64,000 nucleotides of DNA from positions 183,279,741 through 183,343,740 of the forward strand of contig CM041465.1 in the NCBI GenBank assembly GCA_023213395.1, read 5' to 3'. The DNA comes from Cycas panzhihuaensis. Lineage: Eukaryota > Cycadophyta. This document shows, in pieces, positions 11,321 through 20,895 of this stretch (position 1 is the first letter of the stretch; the number at the start of each line of letters is the position of its first letter). The translations under genes were made by a program, and so were the position numbers. Under the pieces are notes generated by a model. The model did not search any database. It was not told the DNA's origin and saw only the letters and a list, made by a program, of their open reading frames with translations.

Positions 11321-12120
11321 TCTATCCGGGTCAGCGATTATGGGTTTGAGCATCCTTGCTCAACAAAACTCAAAATCAAAATTTTGGGGTGTCCCTCCCC
11401 GACTCTGTCTCAAGGCGGCTCCTGTTGCCTCGGTCCTCCCAAAATCTCCTCATTTATCTACGTATCGGGTAGCAATAATGGCATCCTTCTCCTTTATTTT
11501 CTCTGAAGGGCCGCTATCTACGCTTTGTACCGCCTCCATATCACGAATCATTTGAATAATTGGCCCGCTTTGTCTGCGGTGTAGGAGGTCTTGAGGGCTC
11601 TCCAACCTCTCTTTGCTGGAAGTCTTCCCAATCTTCCTGTGATGCTTCTGCCTCTTCCTCTTCTTCTGTTTCCTCCTCTCCTTTCTTCCTCTTCCCACGT
11701 CGATGGACAACTTGCTTTGTCCTGTGAGGAATAGGTGTACCTGGGGTTTTTTGTAACCAGGTAAGGACCTTCTGCATTTGCTTCTGAATTCTCCTTTTAG
11801 CCTCCATGCTAGTTGTGGTATCTGGGAACTCTGCTACCCATTGTTTAATAATTGGTTCCCGAGGAGAAATAGTGGTTCTGGTCAATTGGACTTAGGACCT
11901 TTGGTAAAACAAAATTGCCAAAAGTAATGAAGGATGGCGAAAGGGTTGTGTCCGGATTTCACATGTTGTTGCCTCATATTTTCCGATAAAAATTCGGACC
12001 AATTCATTCGTTCTCCATCCCGAATTTTCAAGAGTACTTACATCATACCTCCTTGGATGTAGGTATATTTCCTTTTTGACAAAAATCTGGAATTCATTAC
12101 CTTGGCCACCCACTGCAATT
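11321..12120 (-). pseudogene. GYP1 3' accessory frame, distal part (charged protein)
   Basis: Two overlapping reverse frames (12113-11892 and 11885-11541) follow the integrase and the ORF at 12038-12763. The first reads ENSGWRTNELVRIFIGKYEA and RTQPFRHPSLLLAILFYQRS. The second contains a lysine/arginine stretch (HRRGKRKKGEEETEEEEEAE) followed by a strongly acidic run. No signal peptide or transmembrane segment of an env-like protein is visible. With the upstream ORF it may have been one 3' protein, now frameshifted. I do not recognise the family. Plant gypsy elements sometimes have a gene here, of unknown or env-like type. The last 200 bases before the LTR contain no strong polypurine tract. 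Confidence 0.5.
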
Positions 12121-12763
12121 TGTTGTCCATGATGTCGGCTACCCTGAATCCGCCAGACATTATCTGGGTGTTAGGATGGCATAACTCCCTCATCCACATT
12201 TCCCGGTCAACTTCTGATCTTTTTGTTCCCAATGGAACTTCTCCTCCTTGGAAGTCCGATGTCGTGTGGACTATATCTGCGTCAATTTGGCTTTGCATTG
12301 TTCGCTTTAGGGCCATCGAATTTGGTCCATCAACTCGGGTCGTAATACATAGGGTTGCGAGAAAATATAATCTTTCCGGCTGCTGCTTGACCTTTGCACG
12401 AAATCTTTCTTTGGTAAGGCTTGGAGGTCTGCTTGACTTGGGATGTATGCCTCTTGGCACCTGGTGCTCATTTTGGTGTGGATTTCCATAAGTAAGACAG
12501 AAACACAGGCGTCTGGGTAGAACCGCGTCACGCACCTCCAGGAACGCTTGTCGTTTCAACGCTTTGGTCAACTTTAATGTGTGCAGAGCAAACCCTTGCG
12601 TCTTTGTGGTCCGTTCGCTCTCGTCTGCTTGCAGGAATGTTCGCAGTGCGTAATGATTTGTCGCTTTTGCGTATTTTGTCTTATACGTGCCCTTGGTGCG
12701 TATAGTGTTAAGAATTACTATTATGCGTGCTCGATTCGTGCTCCTTTGGTACGTATAACGCAA
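12038..12763 (-). CDS. GYP1 3' accessory ORF of unknown function (241 codons)
   Basis: This is the longest uninterrupted frame in the 2-kb stretch between integrase and 3' LTR of GYP1. It follows the transcription direction of the element. The first 40 residues are derived from the tandem array at 12640-13080 and are probably not the real start. From about residue 60 the composition is more protein-like: LKRQAFLEVRDAVLP, a proline/arginine stretch, RVDGPNSMALKRTMQSQIDADI, DREMWMRELCHPNTQI and DNKLQWVAKVMNSRFL. No known domain, signal peptide or membrane helix was recognised. It may be an element-encoded accessory protein or a captured fragment. Survival of a long frame in an otherwise broken element is notable, but it could be chance. 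Confidence 0.45.
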   Translation of the reverse strand: MRYTYQRSTNRARIIVILNTIRTKGTYKTKYAKATNHYALRTFLQADESERTTKTQGFALHTLKLTKALKRQAFLEVRDAVLPRRLCFCLTYGNPHQNEHQVPRGIHPKSSRPPSLTKERFRAKVKQQPERLYFLATLCITTRVDGPNSMALKRTMQSQIDADIVHTTSDFQGGEVPLGTKRSEVDREMWMRELCHPNTQIMSGGFRVADIMDNKLQWVAKVMNSRFLSKRKYTYIQGGMM

Positions 12764-13080
12764 ATAGTCACTTTAGTGCCTTTTATACAGTGCGTACCCG
12801 ATTACGTACGTCGTTGGTACGTATAATGTGTAATTCGAGTTTACGCTCCTGTGCACTGTGCATACTTGTCTACGTACTTTCCAGGTACGTATAATGTAAT
12901 TGAGCCACTTAAAATTAATTTTACTATGCGTGCACCGCGGCGTACTTTTAAATGCGTATAGTATAATTCGAGTCACTTTTTCCACTATCGTACTTTTATG
13001 AATTCCTTTGGTGCGTATAGTGTATTTTCCACTTTGCCATTGTCCAGCTATGCGTGCACAGTAGCGCACTGTTTGACGCA
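12640..13080 (-). repeat. Degenerate 60-70 bp tandem array in the GYP1 3' region
   Basis: At least six imperfect units follow each other, each beginning with a form of TTGGTACGTATAATGT, then an AATTCGAGTCACTTT-like part, then a TATGCGTGC...GTAC part. Unit starts lie near 12688, 12745, 12813, 12879, 12950 and 13008. The units are rich in CpG and TACG, in contrast to the AT-rich surroundings, and they resemble the TGCGTACC motifs of the LTR. Confidence 0.7.
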
Positions 13081-13333
13081 TTACTTGAAATTCGCTTGTA
13101 TCTTTGTTGAGTTTCCTCTGGTTTTCTCGGATTATCTTCTTTGTTGCTTATATCGAATTGAGTTCTGATTATTTTTATTTTTCCAAATTTTTTCAATTTT
13201 ATATCCATACCGAATGGATCATGGCTCGGTATCAAGGCGATCGATTGCCTCAATATCATGCAATACGCTATGGTACAAACCGGTGATCCTATTTGGTGAC
13301 CCTACTCGATATAGGACTTGAGTCTGCTACCAT
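13081..13333. other. GYP1 spacer between tandem array and integrase end
   Basis: About 250 bases with no recognised motif. The reverse strand may still hold the last residues of the integrase C-terminus. Confidence 0.4.
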
Positions 13334-14500
13334 TTACTCGTGTTGGTAGCAAGGGTCCGTCGATTTCTCGGTACCCGAACCATTCTCGAAAATTCTTTCT
13401 GCGATGTATGGTCCCAACCATCGCATCTTGAGTTTCCCAGGGTGCATTTTGAATTTGCTGTCATAAAGCAATACGTGATCACCCTCATTGAATTGTGGTT
13501 TCCTCAAATGGCGGTCATGCCATGCCTTTTGTCGTCGTTTTTCTATATGTTGCACCCAGTTCGCTAGATGTCGCGTCTCTTCCAACCGTATGAGGTCTTC
13601 CAGTCGTCGTTCCAAGGACTGGAGGTCGTCTAGTCGGCATTGTATTGCCACTCGTAAGCTGGGTATCTCGAACTCGGTCGGAAGGATGGCTTCTGTGCCA
13701 TACACATTTGAAATGGGGTGCCTTAACCGATCTTTTGTATGTCGTCGAAAGGCCCATAGTCGGAAGGTAATTTCTACAATCGATCTGCCGATGTCGCATA
13801 TCTTCATAAGCAGTTCTCGATTATCTTATTGGAGCTTTACGCTTGACCATTGGCTCAGGATAGTAGGGGTTGATTTGATGGCTAATCATGAAGGCGGTTG
13901 TCAATGCTTCAATTGTTTGGTTGAGGAAGTGAGCACCTTGGTCACCGACAATCTCAAGGGCATCCAAATCGGCGTGATTACCATCTCATACGAAATCTTC
14001 TTTGTACTTTACGCATCGGCTTTCCTCAATGCACGTGCTTCCACCCACTTTGTCGGCGTAGTCGGTTGCCACCGAATGTATCGAGCTTTTGATCGGCGTG
14101 CTGCTAGTTTGATCGGTCCCACAAAGTCGAGTCCCCACTTTTCGAATGGTGCCAAGGGTAGTATGGGATGCAACGGGTGGAAATCACTGCCGATTAGGTT
14201 TCCCCACTCGTTGGCGAGTCACATGCTTGAACCCATTTTTAACATCGTCGAACATCGATGGCCACGTAATCCGATGTCAAGATTTTCCGCCATGTGGCCA
14301 ATTTCCCCATGTGGCCACCTGCTACTCCCTCATGTGCCTGCGACATGATCTGGTTTGTCTCGTGCTGTCGAACACAACGTCGCAATATGTCATCTGGCCC
14401 CAATTTGTACAACTCACCGCTGATAAGCTGATATGGCTCCGCTTTTCTAATGAAATTCCTTTTCCCCATACGATCTAGTTCTGCTGGCACCTCACCGGTC
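13334..14500 (-). pseudogene. GYP1 integrase
   Basis: The N-terminal zinc finger is at the end of the 14239-15066 frame: RRCVRQHETNQIMSQAHEGVAGGHMGKLATWRKI, giving the two His of HHCC. The core reads GLDFVGPIKLAARRSKARYI near 14090-14140 and KWVEARAL near 14040. The distal open frame 13807-13334 contains TFRLWAFRRHTKDRLRHPISNVYGTEAILPTE, typical of gypsy integrases after the catalytic Glu, and then a long helical stretch and GDHVLLYDSKFKMHPGKLKMRWLGPYIAERIF. This last block is the GPY/F module, with no chromodomain visible behind it. Several frameshifts between 13807 and 14239 destroy the catalytic core. Confidence 0.88.
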
Positions 14501-15066
14501 GCTAGGTATTCTGGTATGCCCTCATACCAGTCCACTGGAACTGCATCTATGCTGAAAAGAGTTACGTCTGGAAAATCATCTGGTATCCCCATAGCTTTTT
14601 CTCCATTTTTGATTCTCGATAGTTGATCTGGAATGATGTGCGCCTTTCCAGGTTTCACAATGATTCTGAATGAAAATTCTTGGAACAGCATTAACCATCT
14701 GCTGATCCTTCCTTGCATAATAGGTTTATTCACCAGATACATCAAGGCTTGGTGGTCGACAAAAAACAAGAATGGATTAGATAGCAAATAATGTCGAAAC
14801 TTTTGTAGTGCATAAACCATGCCAAGTGCCTCCCTCTCCGTCGTTGTATAATTCTGCTCTGCTCTCGTAAGTTTCTGACTGGCAAAATAGATTGGATGAT
14901 CCATTTTATCATCACTGGGTTGGGCCAATACACATCCAATGCCGTATTGTGACGCGTCCACATGCACATGGAACGTTTTCTTCCAATCTGGGAATCGTAA
15001 TATAGGCGCTACTATAGCACGCTTTAGTGTTTGAATGCTCGTTCTTGATCCTTGGTCCATATCCAT
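14501..15066 (-). pseudogene. GYP1 RNase H
   Basis: This is the best preserved part of GYP1, open within the 275-codon frame 15066-14239. The catalytic acidic residues are all present: HVDASQYGIGCVLAQP (first Asp), TTEREALGMVYALQKFRHYL (Glu), FFVDHQALMYLVNKP (Asp) and KAHIIPDQLSRI (last Asp). The start follows the TLKRAIVAPILRFPDWKKTF connection. The enzyme would degrade RNA in RNA-DNA hybrids during reverse transcription. The domain is fused downstream to a linker (VDWYEGIPEYLATGEVP), which is typical of plant non-chromodomain gypsy pol, and then to the integrase zinc finger. Confidence 0.9.
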
Positions 15067-16200
15067 TCAATATTCTTTTTCGGCAATTCTTCGAGGTCCG
15101 GATATATCGCATATCCTCGATAAATTTTCTATAATATCCGGTTAAACCCAAAAACCTTTTAGTTGCTTCCTCGTATTCGGTGTTGGAAAGTGTAAAATGG
15201 CGTACACTTTTCTTTGGATCTCGACAATCCTTCTTTCTTGACTATGTGCCCCAAGAGGTTTCCAAATGGTACGTAAATGTACATTTTTTACGGATTGAGA
15301 CACGATTTATTTTCTCGACAAGTTTGCAACATTTCTCTTAGGTTTTCCATATGATTTTTCATTAACCCGCATAATGTCCAATTGTCTAAGAATCTGACAA
15401 CTTTTTCTCCAAAAATTTACGAAAAATATTAATCACAATCCGTTGAAATGTCATTTGGTGCATTCGTAAGACCGAATGGCATTACCTTATAGGCATATGT
15501 ACCCCATTACATTACGAATGTTGTCTTTGCTCGATCTTCCGGGGCAATCGCACTTGATTGTACCCGAATCCGTCTGTGAATGAATAGATTTCATTCCCTC
15601 CAAGCTGCTTCAAAATATCTTAGTGAAAGGCAGCGGGAATGGATCTTTTTCGTCACTTTGTTTAATTGTCCGTAATCTACAGACTGAATTTTCCCATTTT
15701 CTTTGGAACCACTACTACAGGCTCACCCGATCCTTGTAGTCAATTTCAGATATATAACCTAGGCTTCTAACATTTTATCCAGATTCTGCTTTTACTTTTT
15801 CTTTATATTTGGATTCATTCGATATGGTCATTTGTTCAACGGCTTAGCGTCCTCCACGGATCAATATGATGCATTCCTATCTCGGAGGAATACCTTTCAA
15901 ATCTTTATCGACCACGCAAACACATCACGAAATTCTTGAACAATTGTTGAGCTTGACTGGTTTGGGAATCCCAATAATCTCCAATTCGAATAAGCTTAGG
16001 ATTTTTACGAGTTCGACATTAATTTCCGTTGTTTTCAACTTTGTCTTCCCACATCTTCTACATTTTCGGTTTGTGCCTGGAGCATCTTCTATCTTTCTTT
16101 CTCCCACGGTGAATTCTGTAAATTCTGCAGGATAATTCACAATTTCCTCTTCTTCACTCTGTATGGATTCTCTTTGTTTCGATCATTAAATCTTTGTTCT
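15067..16200 (-). pseudogene. GYP1 reverse transcriptase (heavily frameshifted)
   Basis: Recognisable reverse-strand blocks include KDLKGIPP near 15890, VVVVPKKMGKFSL near 15720, DPFPLPFTKIF near 15640 and a palm motif FLDN near 15395. The usual motif is FLDD, so the second catalytic Asp is Asn. It is followed by GLMKNHMENLREMLQTCRE and VPFGNLLGHIV. The order and spacing are those of a gypsy RT, but single-base indels shift the frame about every 50-100 bases. Compared with GYP2, the same thumb region is less intact. The RT begins after the gag-like domain at 16219, with a short linker between. Confidence 0.85.
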
Positions 16201-16218
16201 AGTTTTATGCTCATCATT

Positions 16219-16806
16219 CTAATATGTTTTGATTGTGTCCACTTCTTGATTTTCCGAAGTATGCCCAAAGGTTTTTATAAAAGATCCCTTTAGATTTTCC
16301 CAGGTTATCTCTAAGTTTTGCTCCCTTCCCCGGAACCAGTCTTTTGCTACTCTTCCCAAGGTATGGTAAAAGTAGTTAGACCAATTCCGCTTAGGTATAC
16401 TCCTAGATTTCCAGTTTTGTTTACACACCTGTACGTGTTTCCTAGGGTCATGTCCTACATAGAATATTGGAATGGCTAGTTGGTCTGGATGATCGAATCG
16501 TATTCGAAACATCGTTTGCAATTCTTGCCAATTGCTAAGGGTCTGTTGGTGAGCTAAGTACCAATACCAAGCTTTCCCCCGTAAGGTTAGGATTAAATCC
16601 TGCTGCCAATTGGTTTTGTCCCAATTTCCCTGCTCTATCCAATAATCAATGCAATGTGTTAAATGGGTAGTCCCATATAATTGTTCCCCATAGAATGGTT
16701 TAACGTAATCCCCAATATAGGTTTGACAGCTAATTTTTTCCGGAATAGTGATTTTATTTCCTAGACCAGACTCGCTAGAAGTACTTACCAGCAATCCTCC
16801 TTCCAT
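16219..16806 (-). pseudogene. GYP1 second gag-like domain inside pol (195 codons)
   Basis: This open reverse frame lies between protease and RT, where plant gypsy elements normally have none. It contains two stretches that look like the retrotransposon gag core (long helices with L-G-A-W and W-L-F signature). Residues about 70-105 read LILTLRGKAWYWYLAHQQ then LSNWQELQTMFRIRFD. Residues about 145-185 read NYFYHTLGRVAKDWFRGREQ then ITWENLKGSFIKTFG. The conventional gag core of GYP1 (TLRGVPLAWYKEI...FEERF) has the same pattern. GYP2 carries a clear homologue at the same place. The role is unknown; capsid-like assembly is one possibility. The frame is open throughout in GYP1, unlike its neighbours. 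Confidence 0.75.
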
Positions 16807-17285
16807 TTCCTAGTTTTGGCGCCAATGGTTGGAAGAGATTTATGGTACAGGGTGTACCTCTAAGGAAGAAGAGGAGGAATATTACTTCCTTCCTCGGGTT
16901 GTATAAAAGGGGTAGGAATCTACCTCGGGACCCACACCAAGTAGATGGGATGTCGTGGTTACTACTAACTAGAAAAAACTACGAAAATTACTAGATAAAC
17001 TAAGGGTTGGTTGGTCTAGGTTATTATCCATTTCCAAATGATCATTGGTCGATATATTCAAAAGAATTTAAATTATCATCAATGTTTACGAATCTGATTT
17101 AGATAACAAATTACATCCGAAAGAAGAAGAGTTTACTTCATATGCATCCCGAAGCCAATAATCCACGAACCTCATCGTGTTCGTCATCCAGAAGAGTTGT
17201 ATATTTCTTCGAGATCCGTTGGTTCTTCATCGCGTCTTTGCTTTGACGTGGTGGGCTCTTCATCATGTGAAAGATGTGTTCTTCC
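16807..17285 (-). pseudogene. GYP1 protease-to-gag-like linker region
   Basis: A decayed coding linker. Near 17120-17190 the reverse frame reads RFVDYWLRDAYEVNSSSFGCNLL, matching FVDY-LREAYEVNPPSFRCNLL in GYP2 (about 29100-29170). Closer to the gag-like domain, acidic Glu-rich codons (about 16860-16890) also recur in GYP2. This shared linker shows that the odd domain order is ancestral to both elements and not a private insertion. The stretch also contains TTGGCGCC near 16817, discussed among the rejected items. Confidence 0.65.
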
Positions 17286-17987
17286 TCATTGGAAGAAAAT
17301 GTTGTCTTTGATTCTTTGTTGTCTTTGGATCCTTAAATGCAGGATTACTTCAATCGAACTTCTTCCCAGCATTGGTAGCACTACTTTGTTGTTGCTGTCC
17401 GATAAAGTGAAGGTTACCTTTTCCCAATTCTGAAGGCATTGTGTTTTGTATAACCACGGCCTTCCTAATAACGCTGGGTAGGGGGTGGTTCCTTTTTCCG
17501 TTTCCACTATCGTGAAGTCAACTCTTACCACTATCCCTGCCACGTCTTCTTTTATATTGGCCAATCTACCCATGGGTCGTACCAGCTTCGGGCTTCACAA
17601 TTTACGCCATGTTGCAGCTGGTAACACATTTACCGCTGCACCTTCATCCACAATGACTCGAGGAAATGTTTCTCCCAATACGGACATGGTTACCATTGGA
17701 TCCATGTCAAACGATGGTATAACTTGTTTCAAATTTTTGCTAATTCCTCTTTGCAACACACCTCCTTTAATCCAATCAATAACCTGAGACAGAGGAATAG
17801 TCAACTGCAACTGCTTCACTAGATTCTCCATCAGTAACAACATTCTGGGAATATCTTCGGCTGGTAATCCTTTAAATAATTCTTCCATTTGCACCATTTG
17901 GGGTTTTGTCGTCGATTCCTCTGGTAGTTTTTCTGGCTCTTTTGGTTTGTTTTCGAACATAAACATTTTTGTTTCCGGTTTACCCAT
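17286..17987 (-). pseudogene. GYP1 aspartic protease region
   Basis: The reverse frame 17987-17595 ends with VTMSVLGETFPRVIVDEGAAVNVLPAATWRKL. This is the retropepsin active-site region; D-E-G stands where D-S/T-G is usual, and GYP2 has D-G-G. After a frameshift, 17573-17286 continues with GIVVRVDFTIVETEKGTTPYPALLGRPWLYKTQC, the typical ...LLGRPWL flap and end of plant gypsy proteases. The part before the active site (MEELFKGLPAEDIPRMLLLMENLVKQLQL) also matches GYP2. The enzyme would mature Gag-Pol, but the frameshift breaks it. Confidence 0.85.
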
Positions 17988-18122
17988 TGGTAGTATATTT
18001 TCATCCGAACTAACCCATCCAACATTTGTTTCGCTTGTTTATACCGATCCATTTACATTGGGGGTTTGGATATCCTTCATCCACTTTCTCTTTCATTTAT
18101 TTTGTAATTTCACATTCTTCGT

Positions 18123-19873
18123 TTACGCAATCGTCATTAGATTAGTTGCCTTCGCTTTACCCTTGCAATCTTCCGCTTTGTGGTCGCTTGGGCCACGGTT
18201 ACCACTATCTGACGGCTTTTGTTCGTATTCTAACTTCATCGGACATTCGGACTTCCAGTGTCCGAACTGTAGGCAGATGAGGCATCTCCCCATCGGCTGT
18301 TTCTTCCTCAAGGGCTCTGGTGCGCCCCTCGTTGTATACACATTTCGAGGTGGGTTACCTCTTCCCTGACCTCGGCCTCTAAATGCTTTTCCCCTGGAAT
18401 TATAAAAACAATCCCTAGTTGTGTGGGTATCCACCTCACATATGTGGCACCACTTCTCCTGTTGGTGCCTCGCCTTTATTTTAAATTCGGATCACATTCC
18501 GGGTGGTATGTGAATTTTCTTCACAAATATGGCACCACTTAGTCACCCTTCGGTGTGGTCTTTCTTCTTGATTGTCTCTTCTTCTTCCGATTATTTCGAT
18601 TTTCAATCGGGCTACCTCTTTCCTCGGTGTCTCAATTGACTCCTCTTACGCTACCCCTACGGCGGAAGGGTCGATTATCTTGATTCATTTCAGCTCTCCG
18701 ATCTCATCTTGCAATCTTAACAAGGAATCTTGTCCTCCGCTTGGGCATCCATTTCCATCTCGAAATCTAATGCGGATCTGGGCATTCTTGAATGACTTTA
18801 GCGGATGAGCATGCATCATAGCTCGCAACTTCTCATTCAACCCTCTCACGAAGTAATTCTTCATGTTATGATCCGTGATCGTCTCGTTGATCATACTTGC
18901 TGCAATAATCTTCATTCGGCTAATGTAAGTTAGGACGGATTCCCCCGGCCTCTGCCTGATTTCTTGCAATGCGATTTCCACAGCTTCATTACTCCGAAAC
19001 TTTTGAAATCTCTCCTCAAACGCTTTCTTATTCTTCCCCCATGGCTCATTTTTGTTTATTTCCTTGTACCAAGCCAAGGGTACTCCTCTCAATGTACAAG
19101 CGAAGCGTGCTTTGATTTCATCTTCGTCCGTAATCTTTTTGACATCAATGAGGTTCTGAAATAGATACACATGCTCTGCTGCGTCTGAAGTATCATTAAA
19201 GGTTAGTTTCCCAAAGTCTCTGTAATCGTCCATTTTGGGAGATTGCAACTTTTCCCCACCTGATGGTGATCTTTCCCCTCCTTCGTCCTTTGGGGATGCA
19301 CTGGGAGTAACTACCGCTGCACTATCCTTTCCAAACAACGGATTTTTGAATGGAGTTTTTATGTGTATTGGTTCCACTACACCTGGAACTTGTATCGTTA
19401 ATGGTGTTACCATAATGTAAGATTGATCCGATACCCTTTCCGTCGAATCTTCAAACAGCTGTCTCGTTAGCTTATTTTCCCAATATCTTGGGGACCTTCC
19501 TCCGCCTTCTTATCATTGTCACCTAGGTCCTTGGGCTGTCCTCCACCGTATACTTCCCTCTGTTAGGATCTCTTTATGTTTTCATCCACCGATGGCTTCC
19601 TTCAATCTCGGGCTAAACAAATCATCTCTACGATTGGGGTGTCAATACCATCGTTCGCCATTGATTTCCTCTTCACGAGGTGTCTGGGCTCCACTTGCCT
19701 CGGATCCTTCAGCTGGATCCCTTAGTCTCGTTGTTTTATGAACTTAACCTCCTCGCCCTTCTGAGTTTTGCTTCTTTTGACCATCTCAGTGCCCTTTGTC
19801 TACTAGTCTCCTTTTCCTTAGGTGAAGTATCCTTCTGGGGCTCTTCCGACCTTGAAGGCCTTTTAGGTGGCAT
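18123..19873 (-). pseudogene. GYP1 gag with zinc knuckles
   Basis: The likely start is the ATG at 19873 (MPPKRPSRSEEPQKD), conserved in GYP2 at 32042. After stops, the open frame 19413-18685 holds the gag core: DFGKLTFNDTSDAAEHVYLF, ARFACTLRGVPLAWYKEINK, FEERFQKFRSNEAVEIALQEI, RQRPGESVLTYISRMK and YFVRGLNEKLRAMMHAHPLKSF. Downstream there are CCHC-type knuckles: CHICEVDTHTTRDC near 18440, CLICLQFGHWKSEC near 18270, and a degraded CHICEENSHTTRN near 18520. Three knuckles is more than the usual one or two. A glycine/arginine stretch (RGRGQGRGNPPRN) lies between them. It would form the virus-like particle core. Confidence 0.88.
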
Positions 19874-20002
19874 TGGAAGGTCCCACAGGCTGCCGGTGGC
19901 TTAGTTCTGACCCGCCATCATTTGGCGGCCGTGGTCCTCTGCCCTTTACACATTCTTTTTTCCTCTTGAGACCCCTAGGTCCTGTCCCTCCTCAACGGAC
20001 GT

Positions 20003-20017
20003 GAGCAGCGGAACCAA
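20003..20017 (-). promoter_or_regulatory. GYP1 primer binding site
   Basis: The reverse strand reads TTGGTTCCGCTGCTC directly after the 5' LTR. GYP2 has TTGGTTTCGTTGCCT at the same place. The TTGG-CCG-TGCC pattern fits a tRNA-primed site, but I cannot name the tRNA with certainty. Confidence 0.6.
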
Positions 20018-20860
20018 TGTTGACTTATAGATTCACACCCTTTGTGAGATCAATGCACTTGTCAAGGTTACACAGCGCTATAGTCTAGTTTTAGGACACT
20101 GTCAACATGGTTATTCATATACATTCCACATACATTCCATATAAAATTCACAGAATGGTACAGTGATGCAATCAATACATACTTGACAAATCATCATCAC
20201 ACACCAAGAATACACCAATTTCCACGTAACTCTTTCTTTTATTAATTCAACAGTTCAATTACACAAGGGCTGGAATGCTATCCTGAGCATTCCAAAGACA
20301 TCTGATCCTTTTGTACATATGCGTACCCAGATGGTACTTATCACATATCCATGCTCCAATCGGCTGTCATGCGTACTGTCTCCTGTACTCTTGCGTACCC
20401 TTGATATCCGGCTCTCACCCTAACCAGGTGAATCATGCGTACCTCCTTAAGTACTCCTGTTGGTACCTTTTGGCTGAAGGGTTATGGTATGCTGTCATAA
20501 CCGTACCCCTTCAGTCATGCGTACCTCTTCAGTTTATGCATACCTCTTCACTTAATCACTTTGTTTGATCTTAATTAATTATTCCTTTGGGTCCGTACGT
20601 CCGTACGTACGTCTGGCACCTCCCCAAGTCTTCACTGGTCCCCTGGAGTCATGCGTACCGCCGCCGTTTGATTCCGTTACGCGCGATGCGTTCACATCAT
20701 GCGTACCCGTTCAGTGCGCGTCCTCATACGTACCCAGAATGCTCGTTTTTCTGCCGTTTTGCCTCGTGCGTACCTCAGTACGGTCCGTACCTGCACAACT
20801 CGGGTTCTCTGACCTACCTCTGGTCCTCACACAGCCATTGAGTCAATTTTAATGCCAACA
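20018..20860 (-). repeat. GYP1 5' LTR with clustered TGCGTACC motifs
   Basis: An 843-bp LTR. About ten forms of TGCGTACC occur, near 20330, 20370, 20391, 20435, 20519, 20538, 20652, 20702, 20728 and 20767. ORFs across this region are shadows and recur in both LTRs only because the DNA is duplicated. Confidence 0.93.
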
Positions 20861-20895
20861 ATTTTGTCTATCTCTACTTTAACTTTTTTCTTGTA
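20861..20895 (-). pseudogene. GYP2 sliver between GYP1 and COP-L3
   Basis: The 35 bases continue the GYP2 RT region interrupted at 10496. The GYP1 homologue at 15776-15815 shows the same TCTACTTTAACTTTTT-like order. The first five bases are the GYP1 target duplication. Confidence 0.7.

Larger units (their letters stand above)
10497..20860 (-). mobile_element. GYP1: complete Ty3/gypsy element with extra domains
   Basis: A 10.36-kb element with two LTRs (10497-11320 and 20018-20860) is flanked by a perfect 5-bp target duplication, ATTTT at 10492-10496 and 20861-20865. On the reverse strand the order is 5' LTR, PBS, gag with zinc knuckles, protease, spacer plus a second gag-like domain, RT, RNase H, integrase, a 2-kb 3' region with extra reading frames and tandem repeats, and 3' LTR. 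It interrupts GYP2, a member of the same broad family. Many small indels and stops are present, so it is not autonomous now. The length and the non-chromodomain integrase tail suit the plant Athila/Tat-like branch; this placement is inference. Confidence 0.92.

Noticed and set aside
16814-16827. TTGGCGCC on the reverse strand just before the gag-like frame, resembling a gypsy primer binding site
   Set aside because: It could mean that a separate element starts here, but no LTR precedes it and GYP2 has the same protease-linker-domain order without this motif. Read as chance in coding DNA.
20565-20852. ORFs of 84-95 codons repeated at 11040-11312
   Set aside because: Both lie inside the GYP1 LTRs. 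They are similar only because the LTR is duplicated, and their frames differ by indels.
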